NCBI GenBank assembly: GCA_030123625.1
Contig: CP126121.1
Span: 1,032,179 to 1,096,178, forward strand
Direction: 5' to 3'
DNA from: Nitrospira sp.
GTDB taxonomy: Bacteria > Nitrospirota > Nitrospiria > Nitrospirales > Nitrospiraceae
DNA length: 64,000 bases
Of the stretch, positions 8,617 to 17,229 are shown piece by piece. Under the pieces are notes generated by a model, which was not told the origin of the DNA, ran no database searches, and saw only the letters and a program-made list of their open reading frames with translations. Position numbers and translations under genes: made by a program. Within the stretch, counting starts at the first letter, position 1; every line of letters starts with the position of its first letter.

Positions 8617-9425
8617 CAGCTTTTTTTGATCGGCTTGGGGGTGTTCACCGAGGTGTTCTTGAAGGTGCCTAACCAAGCGGCGAGAGCCTGCATTTCCTTG
8701 GGCTCCATCAGGTCCTTAAACTTGTTGGGCATGATGCCCTTCTGATATTCCTTCTCATACCCCTCAGCCATAAAGCTCTTGGGATCCGCAATTTTCTGTT
8801 GGATTTCGTCGACCGTCAGCAACGAGCCGATATTATCCAATTCGGGGCCTCGCTTCTTTCCGCCCTCACCCCTCAACTTGTGGCAGTTGTAACATTCTTG
8901 CAGTTGCCACTGCTCCTCGCCCACCTTCATGAAATCGTCGGTGCCCGCACCAGCTGCCGCAGCAGGCTTTTCTCCAGCCGAGGGGGTCGGAGCTATCGCC
9001 ACAGCCTGACCGCTGCCCAACCCCTTCAGTCGCTCTTCCAGGGCTTTCACCTGTTCATCGAGGGCCTTGGCACGGGCAATCAGCTCCTCGGCCTTCCCTT
9101 TCTGAGAGGCGGCCCGTTCTTTTCCTAACAGTTTGTCGATTTTGGCCCGTTCATCCTCAGGGTCAAACTGAGGTAACAGCGATGCCCCGGCAACACAGAC
9201 GGTCACCAAGAGAATCCAGAATGCGATGACGGCAAAGAGGGATTTCCCTCCGCTCATCGTCCCGATCGGCTTCGCGTCCAGCAGGATGAAGACGATCGCC
9301 CCGATCAATGAGACGATGAAGAACAATACTTGGAATGGGATCGGCAGCTCCTGCGAATGTCCGACGGCAACAAGGGCGGCACCGACCACCAACCCAATGC
9401 CGAGCTTCTTGAATATATTCCCCAT
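8616..9425 (-). CDS. Membrane-bound monohaem cytochrome c of the bc-type complex
   Basis: 269 residues. Three hydrophobic helices at the N-terminus (about 8-22, 30-48, 60-80) are followed by an Ala/Lys/Glu-rich coiled-coil-like stretch (about 90-140), an Ala/Pro linker, and a c-type domain with one haem motif CYNCH near residue 180 and a Met in GIMPNKFKDL near 232. It replaces cytochrome c1 in position and probably accepts electrons from the Rieske protein. It overlaps the Rieske start codon and is 39 bases downstream of the first bd-like gene. Confidence 0.85.
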   Translation of the reverse strand: MGNIFKKLGIGLVVGAALVAVGHSQELPIPFQVLFFIVSLIGAIVFILLDAKPIGTMSGGKSLFAVIAFWILLVTVCVAGASLLPQFDPEDERAKIDKLLGKERAASQKGKAEELIARAKALDEQVKALEERLKGLGSGQAVAIAPTPSAGEKPAAAAGAGTDDFMKVGEEQWQLQECYNCHKLRGEGGKKRGPELDNIGSLLTVDEIQQKIADPKSFMAEGYEKEYQKGIMPNKFKDLMEPKEMQALAAWLGTFKNTSVNTPKPIKKS

Positions 9426-9464
9426 ACGAATTCTCGTCGCCTCAGTAGGCGCTCCACACTGTGA

Positions 9465-11177
9465 TTACTTGGCTGCGATCGGAACAGGACTTCCCTCAGG
9501 CTCTCGTACCCTTGCGACGGAAGGCCGAAGGGCCACCAGCGCAGCCACGCTGACGATGGCGATAAACACGACGGTAATCGCCGTAATCCATCCGGCCGAA
9601 TACGAGAGTGTCGGAGTAAACGACTCGGCACTGAGGTCCGACACCAAGCTGTAGGTATGAAAGTATTTCTTGAGCAACGACCGCACCGCCCCCATCAACC
9701 CCATGATCCACGTGGAAGTGAATGCCAGAAAAATCAACACAAATTGCGCCGCGAAATCGATTTTCCCCCAGTGGATCGTGCCCTGCTTGATGGTTCGGTT
9801 ATACAAGACATAATTGACGACCGTCACATACACCAATGTCAAGATTGCCGAAAGCTTGGCCGGCATCGACGACAGATAGTCCCACCCTTCCGGCAGTTTC
9901 ATCTCATCGGGCATATCGGTGCCGGTGGCTACGAAACCGGCGGGCGTGAGCCAGACGGCATCGCTGATGAGCATGATGATAAAGCCGATCTTGATGACGG
10001 TCCGTGCCGAGACAGTCTTGGGAATAAACCGGCCCAATAGAAACGGCGATAGCGTGAGGGGCAGCAAGAACGCCAACGACATTGGATCGGGAATCCAAAA
10101 CTTATCCATCACCCACATCGTGGCGGGGAGCAACACGATGAGGACGATCGGGGCCAAGATGGTCATCCGAACATTGTCGGCCCCTTCAATTCGTTTGACA
10201 CTGAGCCAGCTATAATAATTGATGCCCAGGAACAGCAGCCCGATCATGATGCCTTGTGTTTCAAAAAACATCGAAAGTTGATCGGCCATCATGTACGGGC
10301 AGAATGAAAAATCGTAATCGCACATTTCATACGCCAACAGGAGCCCTGTAAACGGCTGCAAGAGCGACCCACCCACCGCGATCCAGATGGCGGCGAAGCC
10401 CATCCAATCGTAGTAGGCTCTCTCCTCCTGCGTCTTCGACCCCATGTACATGTAGGCAGCGATCATCCCGGCAATAAACCCACCGAATGCCACGTTCCCA
10501 TCGATTCGGTGGAGACTTAGAGGGAACCAACTTTGGTTTGCAATCTTATCCCACAAAGTCGCCGCCGCGATGAAATCCTGCGGTGAAACTCCTTCAGCTT
10601 TCGGCGGTGTGTTCATGAACGACGTGGGGCCGTTAATGACGAACAAGATGAGCAGACAGACGAGATTCAAGAGCACACCAAGGGCGATGTGTCGCCCCTT
10701 CTTTTCACCCTTCCACACATCCCAGGTGTAGAGATAGGCATACATGAGGATGGTCTCAGCGATAAACAGCGCCGGATATAATACTGCGAACACCATGTAA
10801 AACTGATTGATGAACGAGGTCGTGAACTGTGGATAGGCGGCAAGAAGGACGAAAATAAACAAGCCGCCCGTCACAGCCGTCATACTGAAGAGAATAACCG
10901 TGACCTTCGTGATCTCTTTCGCCAGACGATCATACCGTGGGTCCTGCTTACGGTAACCCAACCATTCTGAAATGACGACGAAAATCGGCGCACCCAGGAT
11001 AAACGCGGCAAATAAGATATGGAGTTGAGCGACGACCCATACAGCCGTCCGGTTACCGGTGTACGGAAACTCCACTGAGGATACGCCAACTTCCTGAGCG
11101 GAGACACTGGCAGCAGCAGCCACACACAACGAGAACAACACCACGAGAACCAGGAGACCGCTCGACAGTTTTTTCAC
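9465..11177 (-). CDS. Cytochrome bd-like integral membrane protein (CydA-related), first gene of the operon
   Basis: 570 residues with an N-terminal signal-like segment (ending SVSAQEVG) and about 14 helices. It shares with the protein at 3624-5501 the helix WVVAQLHILFAAFILGAPIF, a Glu-bearing helix (FIAETILMYAYLYTWD), and a His segment (PLSLHRIDGNVAFGGFIAG), positions that match haem b ligands in CydA. The start codon appears to be GTG with GGGAG about 12 bases upstream. As first gene of the unit it is followed by the cytochrome c, Rieske and cytochrome b genes, so it may form a supercomplex with them. The presence of a functional oxygen site cannot be read from sequence by eye. Confidence 0.75.
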   Translation of the reverse strand: MKKLSSGLLVLVVLFSLCVAAAASVSAQEVGVSSVEFPYTGNRTAVWVVAQLHILFAAFILGAPIFVVISEWLGYRKQDPRYDRLAKEITKVTVILFSMTAVTGGLFIFVLLAAYPQFTTSFINQFYMVFAVLYPALFIAETILMYAYLYTWDVWKGEKKGRHIALGVLLNLVCLLILFVINGPTSFMNTPPKAEGVSPQDFIAAATLWDKIANQSWFPLSLHRIDGNVAFGGFIAGMIAAYMYMGSKTQEERAYYDWMGFAAIWIAVGGSLLQPFTGLLLAYEMCDYDFSFCPYMMADQLSMFFETQGIMIGLLFLGINYYSWLSVKRIEGADNVRMTILAPIVLIVLLPATMWVMDKFWIPDPMSLAFLLPLTLSPFLLGRFIPKTVSARTVIKIGFIIMLISDAVWLTPAGFVATGTDMPDEMKLPEGWDYLSSMPAKLSAILTLVYVTVVNYVLYNRTIKQGTIHWGKIDFAAQFVLIFLAFTSTWIMGLMGAVRSLLKKYFHTYSLVSDLSAESFTPTLSYSAGWITAITVVFIAIVSVAALVALRPSVARVREPEGSPVPIAAK

Positions 11178-11569
11178 GATGTCTCGATGCTCCCTACTTT
11201 AGACCTTAGTCAAGGATCTTGCCTTTACACTGACTGCACTTTTCTAAAATACCTTCAACTACTCATGAATTTCGATCATTATTTACCAAAACAGCCTGAC
11301 CCCCTCATGAAGCATTGAGACCTCCGCATTGGAGGTCAGACTCCAAGCGATGTGCCGCAGCGCTTTCTCATACGACCTTTATCGACCGGCAGAGTATCGC
11401 AGATTTGCTCAAGCCTTACCGATAGGGAAATCCCTTAGCAGTATATAAAAAAAACCTGAGCCTGGGTGACGACCTCGATTCGCATACAGCAGGCGGGTGC
11501 TCCGATTCGAGAAGATTAAAAGCACGGAAAGTGCGAAGCATCGACAATCCTGTTCCCCTATCGTCATAG
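11178..11569. other. Intergenic region upstream of the respiratory operon
   Basis: A 392-base stretch without a supported gene. It must carry the promoter for the minus-strand operon starting at 11177. A short hairpin with arms GACCTCC/GGAGGTC lies at about 11320-11340; no T-run follows on either strand, so a terminator is not supported. AT-rich blocks (for example around 11445) could be promoter elements, but none can be assigned firmly. Confidence 0.4.
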
Positions 11570-12055
11570 TCATTCAGTGCCGGCATCGCCCCATTGCTTC
11601 TTCTCATCATTCCAAGCCTTCCCAGCCAATCCAAAATTTCGCTCATACAGCACAAGCTTCCATCGGTCTTCCTCTGAGAGCTTACTCTTCCAGCCTTTCA
11701 TCTTGGTATTCGGCACTCCTTCGGAAATACGCCAAAACCACACGGAGTCCGAATAAAGCTTCATCCGCTCAGGGTTTCGGAAATCCGTGGCACCAGCCTT
11801 GACCGGCTTTCCGTCTTTTCCATGACAGCTGGCACAGTTTACGTCGGGATTTGTCTCACCGATAAAGAGTTTGCGTCCCTCTTCCAGCTTCTGGACATCT
11901 CCCCACCAACCTGCCGGCATATGCTTGTCGGCATATTCAGCTGGAGCCGGCGGAGGCGGCACGATCGGTCCCTCTCCACCCTGCTCTCCGCAACTCGACA
12001 ATAGCCAAAGACCCATGATCAATACAGCATAAATCGAGCCTATCCTCATGTTCAT
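11570..12055 (-). CDS. Small monohaem cytochrome c lipoprotein
   Basis: 161 residues. The signal ends in a lipobox (LLSSC, about residue 22). One haem motif CASCH lies near residue 78, with Met candidates later (ERMKLYSDSVWFW, NTKMKGW). The cytochrome domain resembles the C-terminal parts of the cytochromes in the operon just downstream, from which it is separated by about 390 bases, so it may be its own transcription unit. A role as soluble-type electron carrier tethered to a membrane is inferred. The start may be the first or the third codon (MNMRIG). Confidence 0.8.
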   Translation of the reverse strand: MNMRIGSIYAVLIMGLWLLSSCGEQGGEGPIVPPPPAPAEYADKHMPAGWWGDVQKLEEGRKLFIGETNPDVNCASCHGKDGKPVKAGATDFRNPERMKLYSDSVWFWRISEGVPNTKMKGWKSKLSEEDRWKLVLYERNFGLAGKAWNDEKKQWGDAGTE

Positions 12056-12124
12056 TACGATCCATCACTCCGTCATTGGGAGAGGTTCTCGTCCGGACTG
12101 CAGCGCGATTGAGAAAGGGGTCAA

Positions 12125-12176
12125 CAAACAAAAAAACGCTTCTGCAGAGGCATCACGTGCCCCCTGCAAGAGCGTT
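12125..12176 (-). terminator. Rho-independent terminator after the carboxypeptidase-regulatory-like gene
   Basis: On the minus strand the arms at 12176-12161 and 12150-12135 pair over about 16 bases with two or three mismatches, enclose a 10-base loop, and are followed by a run of T (read as A at 12125-12136 on the plus strand). It lies about 90 bases past the stop at 12266. Confidence 0.7.
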
Positions 12177-12265
12177 AAGACTACACTCGCCCTTTCAACT
12201 TGTATCACGGGCCCTCGCCGACCTATCGACCGATTCGGCGAGACACCTTGTAGCCCCAAGGACCG

Positions 12266-12844
12266 TCATCGGCGATCATGTTTTTTCTTTCCCAGGGATT
12301 TCGATTTGACCCGTTCCTGCTTCCGCTGAGAACGGATAAATTTCATCCCGATAATACCAGTGGCTATTGCAAAGACCGCTCCGCTTCCCCACCACAACCA
12401 AGCGGGAGGCCCATCTGCCTCACAGCCAGTTCCAAAGTTAACCCGGATCTTCCGTTCGCTTTCTAGATCTTTTGGATCGAATTCGACTTTAAGATTTTGC
12501 TGCTCCCCTCTCGCCTCTACCAGAAGGGGATCTCCAAGATTGTCGTTGTGCAGATGAAACATCGCTTTGTAATAGCCATCTCCATCCGTCCTGACGACCT
12601 GACCGTATGAAATCTTGGTGTCCTTGACGAGAACATCTGTATTCGAAAGTCCCTTCCCATCCTGTCCGCACACATACCCCTCCACCATGAAACGATGGTC
12701 CGCTTCATGTGTGGCCTGTGCCACAGGTGGGAACGCCACATTCATTACGAGACAGCAAGCTAGGGTAAACAGTCCTGCTGGACTAAGGCCGTCAAGCTTC
12801 GAACTAGATCGCTGACTCGTCGCTCGCTCCTTCGAAGAGTGCAC
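12266..12844 (-). CDS. Exported protein with carboxypeptidase-regulatory-like (Ig-fold) domain and C-terminal anchor
   Basis: About 192 residues. An N-terminal hydrophobic segment (about 22-45) resembling a signal peptide leads to a domain with VEGYVCGQDGKGLSNTDVLV and DGDGYYKAMFHLH, the pattern of carboxypeptidase regulatory-like beta-sandwich domains. A C-terminal helix (about 150-168) and a strongly basic tail anchor it with the tail inside the cell. The start appears to be GTG and is uncertain. Function unknown; the place between a cytochrome and hopanoid genes gives little help. Confidence 0.6.
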   Translation of the reverse strand: MHSSKERATSQRSSSKLDGLSPAGLFTLACCLVMNVAFPPVAQATHEADHRFMVEGYVCGQDGKGLSNTDVLVKDTKISYGQVVRTDGDGYYKAMFHLHNDNLGDPLLVEARGEQQNLKVEFDPKDLESERKIRVNFGTGCEADGPPAWLWWGSGAVFAIATGIIGMKFIRSQRKQERVKSKSLGKKKHDRR

Positions 12845-12989
12845 GCCGCAGTATCACGAGCGCGCTACATTCGGGCAGGGTTTCTAGCACAGCACTACAT
12901 CTTTGTCAATGAACAGGCAGGCGGGCTTGCTGATGCAGAGCAATCTTCGATGGTGGTCCACTCTCCAATCGCCTGAATCCCCAACAGCT

Positions 12990-13382
12990 TCAGAGATAGC
13001 CCTTCGTGCGCGCGACAGCCTCGATCTTTTCGGCTTCCGCGCGACGTTCGGACTCCTTTTTGGACACCCAGGCTTCCCACGATTTTCCGTTCGCCGTGTC
13101 TTCCCCTGTGAATGTAACCGCGACGATGTCGGAGTACGGAATGCGCTGAGCCTCCGGAGAACCGACACGAAACAGCTCTAGATAGGACTCAGCGGCGGTG
13201 ACTTGGCGATTATAGACATATCCGGTAACGGTTTCACCGGATCGTAACGTCAATGTGACGTCGCCTCGATAGTCGAACGCGAGCTCGGCGGCTTCCATTA
13301 TTTCCGTTGGAGAGACCGGTTTGAACACTCGCCCTTCGAGAGAACCGGAAGGGTCCACTGTGTGATTCTTGATATCGGTCAT
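12990..13382 (-). CDS. Conserved hypothetical protein downstream of hpnH
   Basis: 130 residues, no signal peptide or membrane segment. The central part (about 30-90) is a run of short beta strands, DVTLTLRSGETVTGYVYNR followed by an IPYSDIVAVTFTG segment, which suggests a small SH3- or Sm-like barrel, and the end is a charged helix rich in Glu, Lys and Arg. It is read in the same direction as hpnH, with 61 bases between them, so the two may be cotranscribed. I cannot name a function. Confidence 0.65.
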   Translation of the reverse strand: MTDIKNHTVDPSGSLEGRVFKPVSPTEIMEAAELAFDYRGDVTLTLRSGETVTGYVYNRQVTAAESYLELFRVGSPEAQRIPYSDIVAVTFTGEDTANGKSWEAWVSKKESERRAEAEKIEAVARTKGYL

Positions 13383-13443
13383 TGGAGAAAGGCGTGAACG
13401 TTATTCGCCAAACGAAACCTGAACGATGGTTAACGTTGAACGG

Positions 13444-14460
13444 TTAACGAGAAGTAGGCAACAACGTCAGCTTGGCAGTCCGCGTAAATCCCGACATCGT
13501 ACTAAACGTATCCTCCACCGCCGATGCCTCATAGCCGCAATGGACCATACAATCGGCGCACTTTTCGTTTCGGCCGGTACCGTACTTCTCCCACTCGGTC
13601 AACTCCATGAGCTCGCGGAAGGTTTTTGTGTATCCCTCTTGGAGCAAGTAGCAGGGCTTCTGCCACCCAAAGACATTGTAGGTTGGATTTCCCCAAGGAG
13701 TGCATTGATACTCACGCCGACCCATCAGAAAATCCAAGAACAAGGGAGATTGATTGAACTGCCAACCCGGCTTAGGGCGAGCAAGAATCTTAGAGAAGAG
13801 CTCTTGCGTCCGAGCCCGCTTCAAGAAATGTTGCTGATCCGGGGCCTTTTGATAACTATACCCCGGCGAGATGGTCATACCTTCGACCCCCAGCGCCATC
13901 ATTTCATCGAAAAATTTTCTCACTCGCTCAGGATTCGCGTCGTCGAACAACGTGGTATTCGTCGTCACTCGATGGCCGCGTTTGAGCGCCGCTTTGATGG
14001 CTTTGACCGCCACGTCATAGACGCCATCTCGACAGACGGCTAAATCGTGTTCATCCTTGAGCCCATCCATATGGACGCTGAATGTCAGGTATTTGGAGGG
14101 TTGGTATTCGTCCAGCTTTCGCTCCAAGAGGATAGCGTTTGTACAGAGATAGATATATTTCTTTCGATCCACCAAGCCCTGGACGATCTTCGCGATGTCA
14201 GGATGAATGAGCGGCTCCCCTCCGGGAATACTCACCATGGGCGCACCGCATTCTTCTGCCGCCGCCCAACATTGTTCCGGCGTCAGCCGCTTGTCGAGAA
14301 TATGGTCGGGATACTGGATCTTTCCGCAGCCGGCGCAGGCCAGGTTACACCGAAAGAGCGGTTCGAGCATCAGTACCAAGGGATATCGCTTCACTCCCTT
14401 CAGCTTCTGTGAGAGCACATACTTCGCCACGGTATACATCTGGGAAATCGGAACAGCCAT
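13444..14460 (-). CDS. hpnH: Hopanoid biosynthesis radical SAM protein HpnH
   Basis: 338 residues, the usual length. The radical SAM cluster motif CNLACAGC (CxxxCxxC) is at about residues 38-45, followed by the typical GGEPLIHPDI segment. A C-terminal group of cysteines (CADCMVHCGYE) matches the family. HpnH attaches a 5'-deoxyadenosyl group to diploptene, giving adenosylhopane, the first step of C35 hopanoid side-chain synthesis. The squalene-hopene cyclase gene and hpnG occur 10 kb away in this window, completing the early steps. Start ATG at 14460 preceded by AAGGAGAG. Confidence 0.93.
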   Translation of the reverse strand: MAVPISQMYTVAKYVLSQKLKGVKRYPLVLMLEPLFRCNLACAGCGKIQYPDHILDKRLTPEQCWAAAEECGAPMVSIPGGEPLIHPDIAKIVQGLVDRKKYIYLCTNAILLERKLDEYQPSKYLTFSVHMDGLKDEHDLAVCRDGVYDVAVKAIKAALKRGHRVTTNTTLFDDANPERVRKFFDEMMALGVEGMTISPGYSYQKAPDQQHFLKRARTQELFSKILARPKPGWQFNQSPLFLDFLMGRREYQCTPWGNPTYNVFGWQKPCYLLQEGYTKTFRELMELTEWEKYGTGRNEKCADCMVHCGYEASAVEDTFSTMSGFTRTAKLTLLPTSR

Positions 14461-14876
14461 TCCGCTCTCCTTAACTTAATGGTCTTTTCTAAAATCTACT
14501 CTATCTGAACAGCTGCCTAAGGCAGCCCTGCTTGGAGGCACAAAAATTTTCGGAATTCTAACATCATGCCAAGTGCTCGTCAATTTCGAAGAGCAATGTG
14601 CATCCACTTGCCGCAGTATCAGGGTTTCTGCTACCGTCAGATTGACCTACGTCCGGCCCATCCCAGCATCCCTGGCTGAGGTAGCTATGAGACGTGTCTC
14701 TCTCCTCTCTCGCCATCCGTTCTTGTGTTCCAACTGTTCAAACGTCGGTGGACAACGATTAGGGTGTGACAAGCTCTTGGCACAATGAGGCCATGATGAG
14801 GGCATTCATTCGACATGATCGAAAATACTTCCATATGATTGAAGCCATTCAATTTCGTACAGAAGGAGGTTGCATC
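14461..14876. other. Divergent intergenic region between hpnH and the haem protein gene
   Basis: 416 bases between oppositely read genes. It should hold promoters for both. A small hairpin GCTGCC/GGCAGC occurs near 14512-14526. No gene is supported; a weak open frame that extends into it from the plus-strand gene lacks a ribosome site. Confidence 0.4.
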
Positions 14877-15458
14877 ATGATCATGAAAAGCCTGGTGTTG
14901 GGAATCGCATCACTACTGCTTCTCACGTTCGGCTATTTGGGAATATCCTCCGGCGCCAAGGATGCCGGGGGCATTCCTGCTGAGAAAGTGGCGGATATGT
15001 TGCATTCCGTCATCGAGTCAAACCGCATGTTTTATACGCAGCATGTTGTAGAGCGGATGCAAGCGAAAGGCGCTGCCGTAGCATCGGAGAATTGGCGCTC
15101 CGAAAAGACCTTACCCCTTCCAGCTCAATTTTTACAGGAAAGCGCTCGTCTATCGGTCAATTCGAAGGCTAAGGTCGGCTATAAACTTATCAGTCTCTGG
15201 CCCATCAACAAGCAGAACGGGGCCAAATCCGAAGCTGAGCAGAGAGGCCTGACGGCCACCCAACAGAACCCGGACCGCCCATACACTGAAGTGGTCATGA
15301 ACGGAGCGGACGCCTATCTTATGGCCATCTATGCCGACAGAGCCGTGTCTCAAGCCTGCATCGGCTGCCACAACTCTCATCAGGACAGTCCGAGACACGA
15401 CTTCAAACAGAATGACGTGATGGGCGCTATCATGATCATGATCCCGCTGAGCCTGTAG
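14877..15458 (+). CDS. Tll0287-like (DUF3365) haem-binding periplasmic protein
   Basis: 193 residues with one N-terminal membrane helix or uncleaved signal (about 5-22), then a domain typical of Tll0287-like/DUF3365 sensor-like haem proteins, ending with one c-type haem motif CIGCH near residue 165. Strong Shine-Dalgarno AAGGAGG seven bases before the chosen ATG; longer in-frame extensions lack one. In other proteins the domain is found at the extracellular end of histidine kinases; here it stands alone, so a redox or gas-sensing or electron-carrier role is possible. Confidence 0.8.
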   Translation: MIMKSLVLGIASLLLLTFGYLGISSGAKDAGGIPAEKVADMLHSVIESNRMFYTQHVVERMQAKGAAVASENWRSEKTLPLPAQFLQESARLSVNSKAKVGYKLISLWPINKQNGAKSEAEQRGLTATQQNPDRPYTEVVMNGADAYLMAIYADRAVSQACIGCHNSHQDSPRHDFKQNDVMGAIMIMIPLSL

Positions 15459-15633
15459 CGGCACGCGCGAAGAGGTCAAGAGATACTGGCGGTGCTTATC
15501 CGCCGACGTCAATTACGATACTACGATGAAGAGCGAGTGGATCGTACGAAGAAGCACAAACACGTGTGGGTTTTACCCGCGCGCATCAGTCACGATAAAA
15601 CGCTAAATAGCGCGGGTCAACCAAAGGTTGGTT

Positions 15634-15708
15634 TGGAGGCGCCGAGCGGGTTCGAACCGCTGCATCGCAGTTTTGCAGACTGCTCCCTTACCACTTGGGT
15701 ACGGCGCC
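15634..15708 (-). tRNA. tRNA-Cys (GCA)
   Basis: On the minus strand a full cloverleaf can be drawn: acceptor GGCGCCG pairs with CGGCGCC, T arm with GGTTCGAACCC, anticodon loop TTGCAAA-like with anticodon GCA (GCAGTCTGCAAAACTGC), discriminator T and an encoded CCA end at 15636-15634. 75 nt including CCA. Confidence 0.95.
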
Positions 15709-15768
15709 CCGGAAGGCCACATTATAGTCGCTTCTTTTTCTGGAACACAACACAAGACCATAGACGAG

Positions 15769-17115
15769 TTATGCTTCACTGGCCAAGCGGGAAGAACCGG
15801 TATGCATTTTTTCTGAGTGCATGGCTGGACGGCTCCAATCGTCCCTGCTGCTGAGCAGTAATCCATACAAGATCAACATCGCAATACCGAGATGATGATA
15901 ACTCTTCAGCGCTTCCCATCCGGCCGAACCCACAACTTCATAATTCAGTACCATGGTCAGCACAACGTAGAGGGCCAGCATGACATATCCTGTACGGGGT
16001 AACTTCCCGTTCAATCCGGCGGCGGCCGACACAACCACAAATGCCGCCGGTATCATCCACACCAAATGCTGATCCCAAGTGATAGGTGAAAAGAACAGGG
16101 CCAAGAGCAGGATTCCGGCGCAATCCCTCGCCCACAGAGGATCTCCAGGTCCTTGAAACGCCTGCCGACTGGACCAGGCAAACAGTCCAAGCAAACTGAT
16201 CGCGGCAATCCCGACGATTGTGTTCGCAAGAGGCGACGGAAGATCCAGTACCGGCTTGTAACTCTGGTCGATTTGCCGAAGCCGATGAGTGGGTGGATAC
16301 GTGACCAGGTATCGCAGCATGGTATGACGGAGCGAAAGGTTGGCCTTCTGAAGTTCATTTTCTTGACGACCCTCGCTCTGCCGATCAAGCACGGATAACA
16401 CCGCGTTCCTGGTCCATTCCATGTGGTGATCCCACCAACTCGTGGGGCCCATGTACAGCATAGGGAGTACGATCCACAAGACGGTCGCGAGCACTGTGTA
16501 TGCCGCCAATCGCCACTGCCGCTTCCAAAGAAACAGCAACACAAAGAGTGCGGGAGTGATTTTTAGTGTAATGCCGAATCCCAGAATGATCGCGCCGAGT
16601 CGTTCTCTGCCGACCCAGATTGCATAGATCGCGCAAGTGAGAATGCCCAGGAGAATCAAGTGCGGCCCACCGTCGTCGAGATCATTCAAGATGAATTGCA
16701 GCGTCAGCGCGCCCGTGCCCACGCCGACCAACAGCCGGCTCCATGCACTGGAGTGTGATGTGCCGCACAGCATGCGGTGGAACAGCATGATTGTGATGAC
16801 TAAGCATCCGACGGCCACGGCATACCGCAAGGCCAGGCTCGGGTTTCTCTCCAGGACAAGCAGGGGAGCGAAATAGATGCCGGTGGTCGGCAAATACATA
16901 TAGCAATAGTCGTTGGCATAGAGATATTCGCCGGAGAGAAAGCGTCTTCCGATCTCGCGATGGATATCGATGTCGCGGAAGTGAAACGACCGCCCGAAGG
17001 AAATGATGTAGCCGTGCACCACCGCCGCAATCACAAGGCCGACCTTCACTAGTCGCGCAAAGAGAGCGGACTTGGCGAATTCATTGATACTGTGAATGAT
17101 CGATTGTGATTCCAT
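15769..17115 (-). CDS. GT87-like membrane glycosyltransferase (DUF2029)
   Basis: 448 residues with about 10-12 hydrophobic helices. The first periplasmic loop contains DIDIHREIGRRFLSGEYLYA, the Asp-bearing loop typical of polyprenyl-phosphate-mannose-dependent GT87 transferases (GT-C fold). The family transfers a sugar from a lipid-phosphate donor to an acceptor outside the membrane. It stands between tRNA-Cys and ispG, probably as a single gene. Substrate unknown. Confidence 0.75.
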   Translation of the reverse strand: MESQSIIHSINEFAKSALFARLVKVGLVIAAVVHGYIISFGRSFHFRDIDIHREIGRRFLSGEYLYANDYCYMYLPTTGIYFAPLLVLERNPSLALRYAVAVGCLVITIMLFHRMLCGTSHSSAWSRLLVGVGTGALTLQFILNDLDDGGPHLILLGILTCAIYAIWVGRERLGAIILGFGITLKITPALFVLLFLWKRQWRLAAYTVLATVLWIVLPMLYMGPTSWWDHHMEWTRNAVLSVLDRQSEGRQENELQKANLSLRHTMLRYLVTYPPTHRLRQIDQSYKPVLDLPSPLANTIVGIAAISLLGLFAWSSRQAFQGPGDPLWARDCAGILLLALFFSPITWDQHLVWMIPAAFVVVSAAAGLNGKLPRTGYVMLALYVVLTMVLNYEVVGSAGWEALKSYHHLGIAMLILYGLLLSSRDDWSRPAMHSEKMHTGSSRLASEA

Positions 17116-17229
17116 CGTTCAGTGGCACTGATACATGACCCGCAAGAGGGCGTCAATCGTTTCCTGGTGAGATGGGTGTGCAGCTTCGGTAAAACAGCGG
17201 GAGAGTCATTGCCGCCGTCGGCAATGCAC

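Noticed and set aside
3624..11177. Canonical cytochrome bd oxidase (CydAB)
   Set aside because: The two proteins have CydA-like helices but are longer, lack a Q-loop and have no CydB or CydX partner, so they are called bd-like only.
11320..11340. Hairpin as terminator of the small cytochrome gene
   Set aside because: No T-run follows on the minus strand and it is far from the stop codon.
14775..14800. Sigma-54-like TTGGCAC motif upstream of the haem protein gene
   Set aside because: The GC element is one base off the needed spacing from the GG element, so a sigma-54 promoter is not supported.
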